Below are positions 33,538-43,994 of a stretch of DNA of 64,000 bases, in pieces (the first letter of the stretch is position 1; every line of letters starts with the position of its first letter). The stretch covers positions 1-64,000 of the forward strand of contig JAADJZ010000019.1 of assembly GCA_011032825.1 (NCBI GenBank), read 5' to 3'. This DNA comes from Massariosphaeria phaeospora (Eukaryota; Ascomycota; Dothideomycetes; Pleosporales). The notes beneath the pieces are model-generated. The model had not been told where the DNA came from and made no database searches. It saw only the letters and a list, made by a program, of their open reading frames with translations. The translations under genes and the position numbers were made by a program.

Positions 33538-35385
33538 ACGTAAAGCACCAGCGAACCCGACAGACTAGTGAACTCAACAAAATTTGCCAAGACTACTACC
33601 TCCCCTATTAACGCGATATGTTTCAACTAACTAACGCGTTATTACACTAACACGAAAGAAAACTTCAGCTTGCTTTTAAAGCTTATAATCTAGCTAATTC
33701 TAAAGCTATTAAGCTGCTGCTAGTGCTTTTAACGTTAAACACTATACTCTCTCTAAACGCGCTAGAGAAATTTTATTTTAAGCTTAAACACGACTTACAT
33801 TTTCAAAGCTTACTGCGACTAAAGAGCAAACAATTATCTAATATATCCTTAACTTTGATTCGCGAGAATTTGCCTTTCGGCTGTCTAAGGTAGGAGATAT
33901 AGAAGATAAACTAGTAGCTGCGCAAGATAAAAAGCTAGTAGGCAAAAACTAGGCTAAGAGATTTGTAACGCGTTTAAGCGAGCTTAAAATAGCTTTCAAT
34001 CGAGCAAAGGACCGGCAGAGAATACAACAAGAAGATTCTAAAGTAATTAGCGCGTAGTTTAAGCTTGTTAGGAATACTAAAGCTAAGTACAGCATCCAAG
34101 ATAATAATATACACAACTTTGACAAAACTAGCTTCTAGATAGGTGTTATTAGGTCTATGAAAGTCGTTACAGGCTTTCAAAAACGTACTCAACCTAATTT
34201 TATCCAGCTAGGCGATTGGAAGTAGGTAACAGTTATCCAAAGCATCTGCGCCGCAAGGTACGCGATCCTGCTATTTATTATCTACAAAGAGCGCGTTTAC
34301 ATTTTAGCATAGTACAAGAAGAACTTTATACCTAGCAATTAGAAGCTCTTAGTCTTTAAGAACGGCTGGACAAACAACGCTTTTGGTCTTAAGTAGTTGA
34401 AGCATTTTAACGCGCATACAAAGGCGCGTTAGGTAGGAGAGTATCGGCTGCTTATTTTAGACGGCCATAAGAGCTACCAATCTCAGGATTTCAAAAACTA
34501 TTGCCTTGAGAACAAGATTCTTACGCTCTGCATGCTAGCTTATTTATTTTATATTCTTTAGCTGCTAGATGTGGTCTGCTTCTCGCTGCTAAAGCTAAAG
34601 TACTCTCAACGCGTTTGAGACTTGGCGCGCCGGCGCGTTTTCTATATTAACAAAAAAAGCTTCCTGCCAGCCTTTAGAAACGCGTTTTTTGAGGTATTTA
34701 CAACAAAGAACTGCAAAAAAGCCTTTAAGGCTTTAGAGCTAGTCTCTATCAACGCGCAAGTAGTTTTTAATCGTCTTGAAGTACGGCTGTGTACCTTGCT
34801 ACTACCTCTCGCACTAGAAACGCCGTGGCAGTCAAAGACTCTAAGCAATACGCTTGAATTTAGATCGCAATCAAAGCTTATTACTACTAAGCTTGGTTCC
34901 TCTCTATTATCTCTAAAGAATAGGGTTAATCAGCTTGTCAAAGAGTCCTACTAGATAGCCTATTAGGTTGAGCTAATGCGCGATCAAATCTCTAGCCTTA
35001 AAAAGACTATTAAAGAAGCAACAAAAAGAAAATTACAAAAACGAAAGCGGATTTAGACAGGTAGCACAATAGAGTATAGTAATAGATTAGCGCAAGTAGC
35101 TGCTAAAGCGTCTACAGCACTTTAGCTATTAAAGAAAGCGCGTAGTAGAGAGAGTTAAAAAAGAGCACAACTAGCTCTACGGCGCTGTAAAAACTGTAGT
35201 GATATAGAGCACAATGCCCGAACCTGCCAAAAGAATACAGAAAAAGCTTTTGAATCTAAAGCTAGCACGACGTACGCAGGTTTCTTGTTTAATAGCAATT
35301 AATTTAATGTTCTTTAAGATAAGTTGGTTGTGCCAAGATATTTTGTCGAGTTTACTAGTCTGTCGGGTTCGCTGGTACTTTACGT
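33538..35385 (+). mobile_element. Pogo/Fot1-like type I element A3, best preserved
   Basis: A3 is a 1848-bp element inserted in A4, with TA at 33536-33537 and 35386-35387. Its inverted ends read ACGTAAAGC, then boxes ACCAGCGAACCCGACAG and ACTAGTGAACTCAACAA, then AATTTTGCCAAG. It is clearly richer in G+C than its neighbours and keeps the whole transposase in one frame, so it carries the fewest RIP-type changes of the family here. It was probably the last of the group to arrive. Confidence 0.93.
33620..35302 (+). pseudogene. A3 transposase, single-frame with TAG/TAA stops
   Basis: About 560 codons stay in one frame to TAA 35300-35302. In order: a psq-type helix-turn-helix (about 33640-33770); a CENP-B-like second DNA-binding region ending in a GKNWA(x)RF-type motif with Trp now TAG (about 33930-33960); a DDE core with catalytic Asp codons at 34121, 34460 and 34568 (35 residues between the last two, usual for Fot1/pogo); and a Lys/Arg-rich tail with a CCHC knuckle at 35186-35227 (C-x2-C-x4-H-x4-C). 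The longest open piece is 34622-34954. Roughly 19 stops, all TAG or TAA, stand where the family has Trp or Gln. All three Asp and the knuckle are retained. The exact start codon is unclear. Confidence 0.88.
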
Positions 35386-35692
35386 TATGCTAAAATGTAA
35401 ACGCGTTTTTTGTAAATAATAAAAAGCAAGATTGCATACTTAGCAGCGTAGATGCTTTAAATTTTTGTAACTTACTTGCAATTACTTAGCTAAACTAGCT
35501 TAAAACAAGCGCGTTTTTTTGCGGTTATAACAACTTTTATAGAACTAATTACGCTTATTTAAAAGCTAGTTTTGTTAAAGTTGTGCACATTGTTATTGTA
35601 AACGCTGTACTTAGCTTTAGTTTTTTCTACTAGCTTAAACTACGCGCTAATTATCTTTAGATTTTTCTAAAGTATTTTTTGCTTATTTTTTA

Positions 35693-37571
35693 ACGTAGAT
35701 TTCTAGCGAATTGCTTACCTAAGCGAGTTGCTTACCTACGCTAAGCTTTTTTTCTACTACCTACTTTTTATTTTCTACTACTTTCTTTTTTGCACTTGGT
35801 ACAAGTTAAAATAACTTAAATTACTTAGAATTAGCTACTATATTTAACTTATACGTGCGCTTATTGTGCTTTAGCTTGCCGCAGCATCTACAGCGTTTTA
35901 AAAGCTAGCTGCTCTAATTACTAGCATTACTACAAGCTTTTTTTTTGCTTTTTTTTTATTACTGCGTGTTTTAAACGCTCTAAAAGCTGTTAAGCGCACG
36001 CTTTTTTTAATTATAAAAGTACTTTTCTACTGCACACGCTTTCTTTTGTGCAATTTTTATTGCAAAAAAGCTTTGTTAGTAGCTTAAAGTTTAGCAACTT
36101 AGTTGCGTAGTAGTAGCACAAAAGCTACTACATACTTTGCGCTTTTAAAAAGCTTTACAAAAGCATTAACTATTAAAGTAAAAAGCTATTTACATGCTTT
36201 TAAATTCTCTTTTAAATTAGCGTTAATTGCAACTTAAATTCTAAAGTATTGCTTAGAGTTTGAAACTACTAGAAACTGTTTTTTATAGTAAGTAATAGTA
36301 AAGTGCAAAGCTGCACGTTAAGCTTTAAAATTACTACTTCTAGGTTAAATAGAACTAATCTAGCACTTTAAAAGCTTTCTTAGATTTTGCTTTTTATAAT
36401 AGAAACGTTGTAAGCGCTAATAAAGTATAGCAAAAACTTAAGTTTAGTAATGTAGTTAATGCGATTGCGCATTAGATTTTTAGCTTAGTAGCTGTACGCT
36501 TTCTTTAAAAGCGTAAAACAGCTAATATTAAAAAGTTGCAAAAAGTGCAACGAGTAAGAAAGCATGCAAAAAGTAATAATACTGTTATTCTTGTAGTACT
36601 ACTAGAAAGCAAGCGAGTTATAGCTTTTATAGCCGTTAATAAAAAGTAAACGTACTATTTTAATAGTACGTTTTTTTGTATAAGCGTTAAAGTGCTTTAA
36701 CTACTTTAAACTTAGCTTATTGTTTGTCTAGCTGTTTTTAGAAACTGCAATAACCTAGTTGCAAAATAAGTTATTTTCTTTGTACTAAGCAAAAAAGTAG
36801 TTTTTGCTTTAAAAAATAATAAAAAGTAGAATAGCTTACTTTATTGCGTTAACGTTTTGCACTACTATTGTTTACTTTCTATTACTTTGCTATACTGTTT
36901 TTAGTAGTTTTTAACGCTTTAAGCTAGTTATTACTATACTTGTTAAAATCTAGCTTATTATAAAGCTTATTTTATTAAAGTTTTAAGTATTCTTGTTTAC
37001 TACGTTGTACTTAGCTTTTATATTTGCTACAAGCTTAAACTAGTTAGCTACAAGCTTAAAATTCTTACAAAGAGCTTTTTTATAGTTGTACTTTTAATTA
37101 AACTTAATCTAAAGCTTAGAGTAACGCTTAACGAACAACGTAACCTAATTTTTTTTAACTAGTAGCTAGTTTCGCGCTGCGAGTAGTAGGTTAGCTTTAT
37201 TCTCTAACTTAGTAAGCTTAAGTAGAAAGCTTTGCGCGTTAAAGTTAATAGCATACTTTTTAATTACTGTGTTTTCTATTAAACGAAGTTTTATTAAGTT
37301 AAGTGTGCAATTGCATTGTAGAAGTTTTTTAGCAAGCTAATTGCTTAGTATTTTTTAAAAAACGTTGTAGATTGATGCAGCGCGTTGCTAAGAAAGTGTT
37401 GCGTTGCGTTAAATAGCCTAAATCGCAAGCTGTATTTAGCTTTTGTTTAAAGCGCGTAGCGCGTTGTGTAGTTAAGCTATTGCGTAGTAAAAAAAAAAAA
37501 GCAAGTGTTAGTAAAGAGCTTAGCGCAGGTAAGCAACTCGCTTAGGTAAGCAACTCGCTAAAAATCTACGT
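35693..37571 (-). mobile_element. Pogo-like type II element C2
   Basis: C2 is 1879 bp with TA at 35691-35692 and 37572-37573. The body is a minus-strand transposase related to B1 (compare 36220-36420 with 40620-40800, and the N-terminal segment near 37375-37410 with 41785-41815). Its termini differ from B: ACGTAGATT, then boxes TCTAGCGAATTGCTTAC and CTAAGCGAGTTGCTTAC. Degraded by TAG/TAA stops. It sits at the junction between A4 and G3-5. Confidence 0.82.
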
Positions 37572-38015
37572 TACAAGCTAAAATAAAAAGTTACGCGCAT
37601 GCAACAACTACGCTTGCTAGTTTTTGCTACTACTTTCTATTACTTCGTTGCTAATAGTTTCGCTAAACAATTCTCTAGCGCTAAAAAAGAAATACAAAAT
37701 ACTAGACCTATTTAATTTAAAAAAGAAAAAAAAAACTACGCACGGTTTAAGATTTAGATAAAAAACAAAATTGCGTACAATAAAAACTATATCGAAATAA
37801 AGTACAGCTACATTTTTAATTAGCTAAAAAAAAAAGTAGCTATTACTAGCTTCGCTTAGTACTAGAATAATTGTACTAAAAGTACTGCAAACTTTTAAGC
37901 TTACTTAAACGTTTACTTTGTAAACAAGAACTACGAAAAAAACGCTCAAACTCAACTTTTAACTCTAAAAAAAAAAGAGGTTTTTTTTTTAACAACTACA
38001 ATAAGAAGTTTATAA

Positions 38016-38303
38016 TAAAAAAAAATCGCCTAGAAAAGTAAGTTCTAGATAAAGAATATAATAAATTCAATAAAGTTTATTTATAGCGCAAGCAAAAAAG
38101 CTCTATATACTTTATAAATAGTTAGCTTTTAAAGCACTTGCGAAGCGCTTTTAGAAGCTATGTAAAAACCTAATACTACAAAGCTTTTGTTAACTAGAAG
38201 CTAGCAAAGCTTTTTTGAGTATTGTCGAAGCTATTACGTATAGCGTTAATAGCTACCAAAGTTCTACGACTAAAGTTTTTTATTAAGCTTCTAGCTTATT
38301 ACA
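38016..38303 (-). repeat. 3' LTR of G3-4
   Basis: This 288-bp repeat matches 54434-54721. Common landmarks are ATCGCCTAG near the left end and TTCTAGC(C/T)TATTACA at the right. The pyrimidine-rich TAAGCTTTTTTCTAT just inside is the complement of a polypurine tract. Confidence 0.88.
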
Positions 38304-40106
38304 TAAGCTTTTTTCTATAACTTGTAGTAAAACTAGTTTTTTTTATGTCGTTATTAGCGATATTTTTAAAAAGCTTACTTTCGTTCTAGCGTTTTTTCTA
38401 AAAGCGTGCCGTTTCGAAAGTTTTTTAGCAATTTTCTATTAGCGTTTTAGTAAGCTGCCGAAAATTCTTGCTAAGTAAACAAGACTTTTGTGTTTTTAAG
38501 TTCTAGCGCTAGTTTCTATGTAAGCTAGTTGTAGCTAGTTTATTTTACGAGATACTTAAGCTACTATTTTTTTTTTAACTACTTTTTAGCGTTCTTTCGT
38601 AATGCGTTTGACGAACTACTTTTGCTCGCTTTCTACTATAATGCTGCCTAGTTTTTAGTTAAAAATCTTTTGTTTTTCTAGCGAATTATTTGCTGCAAGT
38701 TTTAGCTTATCTATTAGAAATATTGGATTTATTTCTAGTACAGTATTCAAAACGACATTGCTTAAGAATTTAACTTCTAGAACTATATACTTGCTATTTT
38801 TTTAGTTAAGTTTTTTACTTAAGCGCTTATTAGAAATGTGTTTGCTATTCTACAACTAGACTTTGTTTTCTACCTAAAGCAAAAGCGCTTTTTTTTTATG
38901 TTAATTTGCTTATTTTTTTTGCTTCTATTAAGCCTTCGCTATTGCAGCTTGCGCGAAGTTAATAACTTTTTTTATTTTTTTAGCTATTTTCGCTGCGCTT
39001 TGCTTAGAGTCTAGAGTTGCCTAGTAAAACGTGTTCGCTTTTTTCTTTACTTGAAGTTAAATCGAGTTTATCTCGTAACTATGCTAGAAAAAGAAAAAGC
39101 TTACTTTTGTTAACACTGCTTTTTGTTTCTAGATTGCGATTTGTACGATAGAGCATAGCTTCGCTTAGTTCTTCTAGTTCTAGTTTACAAACAGTTTTAA
39201 AATAGTTTTAATTATTAAATTTGCTTTTTTTGTAGCTTCGTTGGTTTTCGAGTAAAAAGCTGTAGATAGCTGCTTTACAATTTCAAGCTTTTTGCAAAGC
39301 GTTTTCTAGAATTTACTTACGAATTGTGCTTTTCGATTAGAAACAATAGCGTTAGAAAGCTAGTAGTAAGCTACTACTCTTTTAATAAATACTTTTGCTA
39401 TAGACGTTGCATTAATTCTCGCTATAAAAATCAAGATTATATTTTTACTAAGCTAGTTTGTAATTACTAGCAAATTCGTACACTTCTTGCTTTTTAGCAG
39501 GTTAGTAATAAAGTCTATAAAAAGTTTTTTCTAGATCCTGTCTAGAACGAAAAGCGAGCAAAAAAAACTACTTTTTATTTTTTGCTATAGTTTTGCTCGT
39601 TTACATGCATCGTAGTTAGTAATGTACTATTAAATATCCAAGCTTATTCTTAGCTAAAAGAAATTTCTTTTGAGAATATTATAGGTATTTTTTTTGCTAA
39701 AGTGCTTTGCAATAAGTAGGTTGTAAGCTTTAAAAAATAATTTAGTACGCAGTTAATACGTTTTCGGCACCTATTTTTTTTTAATAGAAAAGCGCGTCGT
39801 TTTTAACAACGCAATTTGCTAAAAACGCTTTTAATTAAAAGCCTAAAAGAAACTTCTTACGAGTACTTTTTTTAGTTTAGCTTTTTTTTACGACTTCTAA
39901 GGCTTTCTAGTACAAACTGTTTTTTCAAACTTCTCTAATCTAAAGTTTATCTAAGAACAGCTTTTTTGCATTATTCTTAGAATTATTTTTCGTGCTAGCA
40001 TTTTTTTTCTGTTTAGCAGTATTTCGTTTAAAACTTGTAGCATTTTACTTTTCAAAGCTTGCACTTTTAATCTAAAAAAGAATATTCTACTTTAAAACTT
40101 CTACTA

Positions 40107-41967
40107 ACGTACTTTACGAGTAGTTGAGCTACACGGGTTCGCGAGACACTTTTGCCAAGCCCTTACCAAAACTACTCTATTCTAGCGCAAAACAGCTTAT
40201 TTTAGCTCTATATAAAGCAATTTAACCTAAGATATTATTTAGAGTTTACTTTTGCTGCTTGCTTACACGTACGCGCGTTATGCCTAGTTTAATTGCACTA
40301 TTTACACTGCTTTTGAGATAGTTCACCTGCTCTAGCGCGCACTCGCGTCTTTAGCTTTTTTTTATTACTACGCGCTTCAAACTCTTTTAGAGCAGTTAGA
40401 CGAGCTCTATTTTCAACTGTCAAAGTTTCTTCTGCCTGAACCTGCTTTCTTTTATGCGATTTACGTCGCGTAGCAGCCTTATTTGCTACTTTCAGCTTAG
40501 CTATTTTCCGTTGCGCTAACACTAGCTTGTGCGCGATAATAGCTGCTCTCTTTAAAACTTTCTCAAAAGCTTCTACTATAAAAGTTAGCGAGCTATTTAT
40601 ATGCCTCTGAATTCTTGCTTTCACAAGCGTCAATTGCAACTCTAATTCAAAAGTATTGCTTGGAGTTTGCGACTGCTAGAGCTTATTGCTAAAGAGTAGT
40701 AGTAATAGAGTACGTAGCTAGACGTCAAAAGCTGTTATAACTCGTTCTAGGTTAAATAGAACCAATCCAGCGCTTCGAAACTCTTTTTGGATATTACTAG
40801 AAGTAATTGCTGCATTATAGGCGCGTATAAAGCATAGTAAGAACTTAAGTTTTGTAATGTAAGTAATCTAGTTGCGCATAAGATCTTCGGCTTAGCGCCC
40901 GTACGCTTTCTTTAGAAAAGCAAAACAACCTACATTAAGAGGCTGCAAGAGGTGCGATAAGTGCAAAAGCATGTAGATAGTAATAATCTTGTTCTTCTTG
41001 CAGTATTGCTAGAATGCAAGCGAGTTATAGCTCTTATAGCCGTTAATTGCGAGTAGTTAGTAGCTGCCAACTACTCTCTTTTTTGTATGCTTATCAAAGT
41101 GCTTTAACTACTACAGCTTAAGCTTATTTGTTGTCTAGCTCTTTTTAGAAACTGCAATAACCTAGTTCTAAAGCAGATACTTTTCTTTATACCAAGCAAA
41201 GAAGTAGTATCAGCTCTTAAAGATAATAAAGAGTAAAATAGCTTACCCTGTTGCGTTGATGCTCTAGATAACTATTGTTTACTTTTTATTGCCTTGCTGT
41301 ATTGCCTTTGGCTGTTCTCGTTTCTCTAAAGCTGTAACAACTGCTTTAGTTAATATCTAGCCTATTATGAAGCTTGTTTTGTCAAAGTTGTACGTGTCTA
41401 CATTCTAGATACCGTACTTAGCTTTTATGTTAGCTACTAGGCGAAACTAGCTTTAAATAACCTCAAGATTCTTGCAGAGCGCTTTTTTGTAATTGTACTT
41501 GCGATTAAACTTTATTGTAAACTTAGGGCAGTGCATAACCTACGTACTAGGCTAGTTTAAGCTAACCTAGCCTAGATTGCGCTTTGCGCGCAAGGAATTG
41601 GCTATATCAGCTACAGCTGCGAGCTTAGAAAGAAATCCGCGCGATATAAGCTTAAGTATATACTCAACAACTACGCTCTCCTTAGTCTTTGTTAGATTTA
41701 TCAATTTAGGCTTATAATCTGCTTGTGAAAGTCGTTTAGCGCGTTGATAGCTTAGTGTTGTTCGAGAAACGTTATAGATAGCTGCAGCGCGTTGCAAAAA
41801 AAGTGTCGCGTTTTGTTTAAAAGCTTAAAAGGCAGTTTGTATCTGACGTTTATTAGAAGGTTCTATCTAGTGTTGTTGTTGAAGCATCGTGTACATAGGT
41901 AGAGTTAGTAGAAGCTTAGCAAAAGTGTCTCGCGAACCCGTGTAGCTCGACTACTCGTAAAGTACGT
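40107..41967 (-). mobile_element. Pogo-like type II element B1
   Basis: B1 is a complete 1861-bp element with TA at 40105-40106 and 41968-41969. Its termini are ACGTACTTT, boxes ACGAGTAGTTGAGCTAC and ACGGGTTCGCGAGACAC, then TTTTGCCAAG; the right end is the inverted copy. It is less mutated than B2 and sits inside the integrase region of G3-4. Confidence 0.93.
40298..41797 (-). pseudogene. B1 transposase
   Basis: Two clean pieces frame the gene on the minus strand. The N-terminal piece, 41567-41797, starts MQRAAAIYNVSRTTLSYQRA, a psq-type helix-turn-helix, followed by a TKTKESVVVEYILKL helix usual in pogo/Fot1 proteins. The C-terminal piece, 40298-40639, has the IQRHINSSLT block and then an Arg/Lys-rich tail (AATRRKSHKRKQ). 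The DDE core between them carries several TAG/TAA stops. The two pieces are parts of one gene, not separate genes. Known family role: cut-and-paste transposition at TA. Confidence 0.85.
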
Positions 41968-42288
41968 TACATTTGCTTTGTAAAAAGCATTAAGCTTACT
42001 AGCGAGTATATTTAGCGTTGAAATTAAAGTGCTATAAAGCAGAAACGCGCGAATTACGCTTAAAGTTTTTTTTTGTAATGTTATTCTCGTTTAACACACT
42101 AGTTAGTTTGAGAAGTTAAAATTTACAACTTTTTAGCCGAATATTGTTTTAGTTTTAAAAAAAAATCTGCTTTTTCTGTAAAAAAGCGTTTGCTTTTTTA
42201 TTAGCTACTTTAGAGCTGTACACAAACTTTAGATTGTATTTAAAAAAAAAATTTGCTTAGCAAATATGTTGCTTTGTTAGTAACTTTG

Positions 42289-42760
42289 TGTAAAAGCTAA
42301 GCGAACTTGAAAAAATCGTTTATTAAGCTTAGGTTGGTTCTTGGAGAATAAGTAAGTTCGATAGACTAAAAGAGTTAGTATAGCGTTTAATACTAAGGTA
42401 GTAGCGAGCTTCGTTTTGCAAAGAGTATAAAAGTCAAAGTAAAAGTCAACTTAAGTAATTAAAATTGAAAACGATAAGCTATAAAAGTTTATCGTTTTAA
42501 CTATATACGTAGGTATGCTTTGTATAATCTCTTTGCTTTTGCAAAGCTAACAGATTAATAAAAGCACTTTAATTTCTTGCTCTTAAGGTGCTACAAAGAG
42601 CGTAAAATTAAAAAAAGCATATAGAAAAGCTGTATTGTTGAGAAAAGTCTTTAGCTTACGTGCTAAGCTTACTTAAGATATAGCCGTGCTCTATTACTTT
42701 TAACGCTAAAGTAAAAGCATTTTCTTGTTTTAGCAGCTTAGCGGATTATTAATTGTAACA
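42289..42760 (-). repeat. 3' LTR of G2-3
   Basis: The 472-bp repeat runs from TGTAAAAGCTAAGCG to AATTGTAACA and matches 50659-51130. The pyrimidine run CTATTTCTTTTTTG just inside is the complement of a polypurine tract. Confidence 0.94.
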
Positions 42761-42883
42761 CTATTTCTTTTTTGTTATGCTTCGTTCTCGAAGCTTTCTT
42801 TTGCTATGCTAAAAGCTTTTTCTTTTAACAGTACTACACAACGTTTTAACTTTGCAATATTTATTAACTTGTTTAGAAACATT

Positions 42884-43255
42884 ATGCTTGTTGCTTGCTA
42901 AAGCTATTGTTTTGCAAGCTTAGTTTGCAAAGTGCATGTTTGTTTAGAATAGTGTAATAAGTATAATCGTTGAAATCTTAAGAACTATAATATTTAGATT
43001 TTAGAAAATAAATAAGTGCTTATTCGTTAAGAGCGCGAGCGTCTTTAGGCTCGGCTAAAAGTAGTAAAGAAAAAAGTAGCAAAAGTTAAGCAAGCGCTGC
43101 GCGAAAATGCAAAGCGTGCAGCAGAAGCTATCGCAGTTGAAAAAGCAAGCATTTTGTTGCTAGAACGGCAAGAAGCGACTGCAAGTTTTTCTAATAGTCT
43201 AGCAATGTTTTCTTTTACCTAGAGTACGTTAAATAGCTTTAGTAACAACGTATAA
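42884..43255 (+). pseudogene. Antisense accessory gene of G2-3, Zn2Cys6-like
   Basis: The same 124-codon frame as 12954-13325, here on the plus strand because the element is inverted: ATG 42884, TAA 43253-43255, interrupted only by TAG/TAA. The cysteine block is more damaged (C-x2-Y-x6-C-x8-C-x2-Y). The Lys/Ala/Glu-rich helix is retained (KQALRENAKRAAEAIAVEKA). It is nearly the same protein as in G2-1, in contrast to the G1 pair. Confidence 0.65.
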
Positions 43256-43570
43256 AAAAGCAACGTTTCGTTGTACCTAACTAGTTCTAACAATACTATG
43301 CTAGAATCTAGTAGCAGTTTGTAAAGTTTGTATTTAGTTTTTATGTATTTTCGCTGTCTAGGTAGCTTAACTATTTGACTAGGTATTTTTCTTAGTTGTC
43401 TATAACTCGGTGTGCGATAATTTTCTTAACTTTAAATTCGTTTTTTTTTTTGGTTTTATAGCGAAAGGTTCGCTGAAGTAGTATTTGTAGGTTAGCTAGT
43501 TTTAACAAGAATATGTAGAATACTAGGTAGATCTTTGCGTCTTTAAGCAAGTTTAGTTTGTAATTAACTA

Positions 43571-43994
43571 ACGTACTTTACGAGTTCGCTGCCTACACGA
43601 GTTCGCCGCCTACTGAATTTTACTAAGGAAAATCAATAATCTAGAGCTTAATAACTCTTAACCTACTTGATAAAATTCTCTAAAAATTTTACTACTAAGC
43701 TGCATCTATATAAACTTTTAGATTCCTAGATTACTAAGCTACAACTTTAGTATTTAGAAAGTTATTAAAGAAAAGCTTAAATTATCCGTGCGCTCTAAGG
43801 TATCTACTCTTCTAGACTAGCTAGAGCTTAGTAATCTTAAAACTAGAAAGTTTATATATACAGAAATAATATATTAAATTTTTAGAGAATTTTATTAAGT
43901 AGGTTAAGAGTTATTAAGCTCTAGATTATTGATTTTCCTTAGTAAAATTCGGTAGGCAGCGAACTCGTGTAGGCAGCGAACTCGTAAAGTACGT
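43571..43994. repeat. MITE M3
   Basis: M3 is 424 bp and non-coding, with TA at 43569-43570 and 43995-43996. The ends read ACGTACTTT, then boxes ACGAGTTCGCTGCCTAC and ACGAGTTCGCCGCCTAC, inverted at the right end. The core (AAAATCAATAATCTA, CTTAATAACT, inverted at both sides) is shared with M2, but the terminal boxes are not. Confidence 0.9.

Larger units (their letters stand above)
32043..35692 (-). mobile_element. Pogo-like type I element A4, interrupted and truncated
   Basis: A4 is a diverged relative of A2/C1 on the minus strand, starting at ACGTATTCT after TA 32041-32042. Pieces are 32043-32954, 33371-33537 and 35386-35692, interrupted by MITE M2 and by A3, each with TA duplications; the pieces line up with C1 47030-48340 in order. 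At 35692 it is cut by C2. The N-terminal part of the transposase expected beyond C2 is not clearly present, so the end appears deleted. Its 17-bp boxes are weak (ACTACTAAGCGAGTTAA and CTTACTAAGTAAATTGA). Confidence 0.75.

Noticed and set aside
33974..34192. Open frame of 72 codons on the minus strand
   Set aside because: Shadow of the A3 transposase core around the first catalytic Asp.
34642..34848. Open frame of 68 codons on the minus strand
   Set aside because: Opposite-strand shadow of the A3 transposase C-terminal region, which has clear family motifs on the plus strand.
38304..38800. Antisense accessory gene in G3-4
   Set aside because: A plus-strand ATG near 38347 opens a short reading, but no cysteine cluster or long single frame follows, and G3-5 lacks it too.
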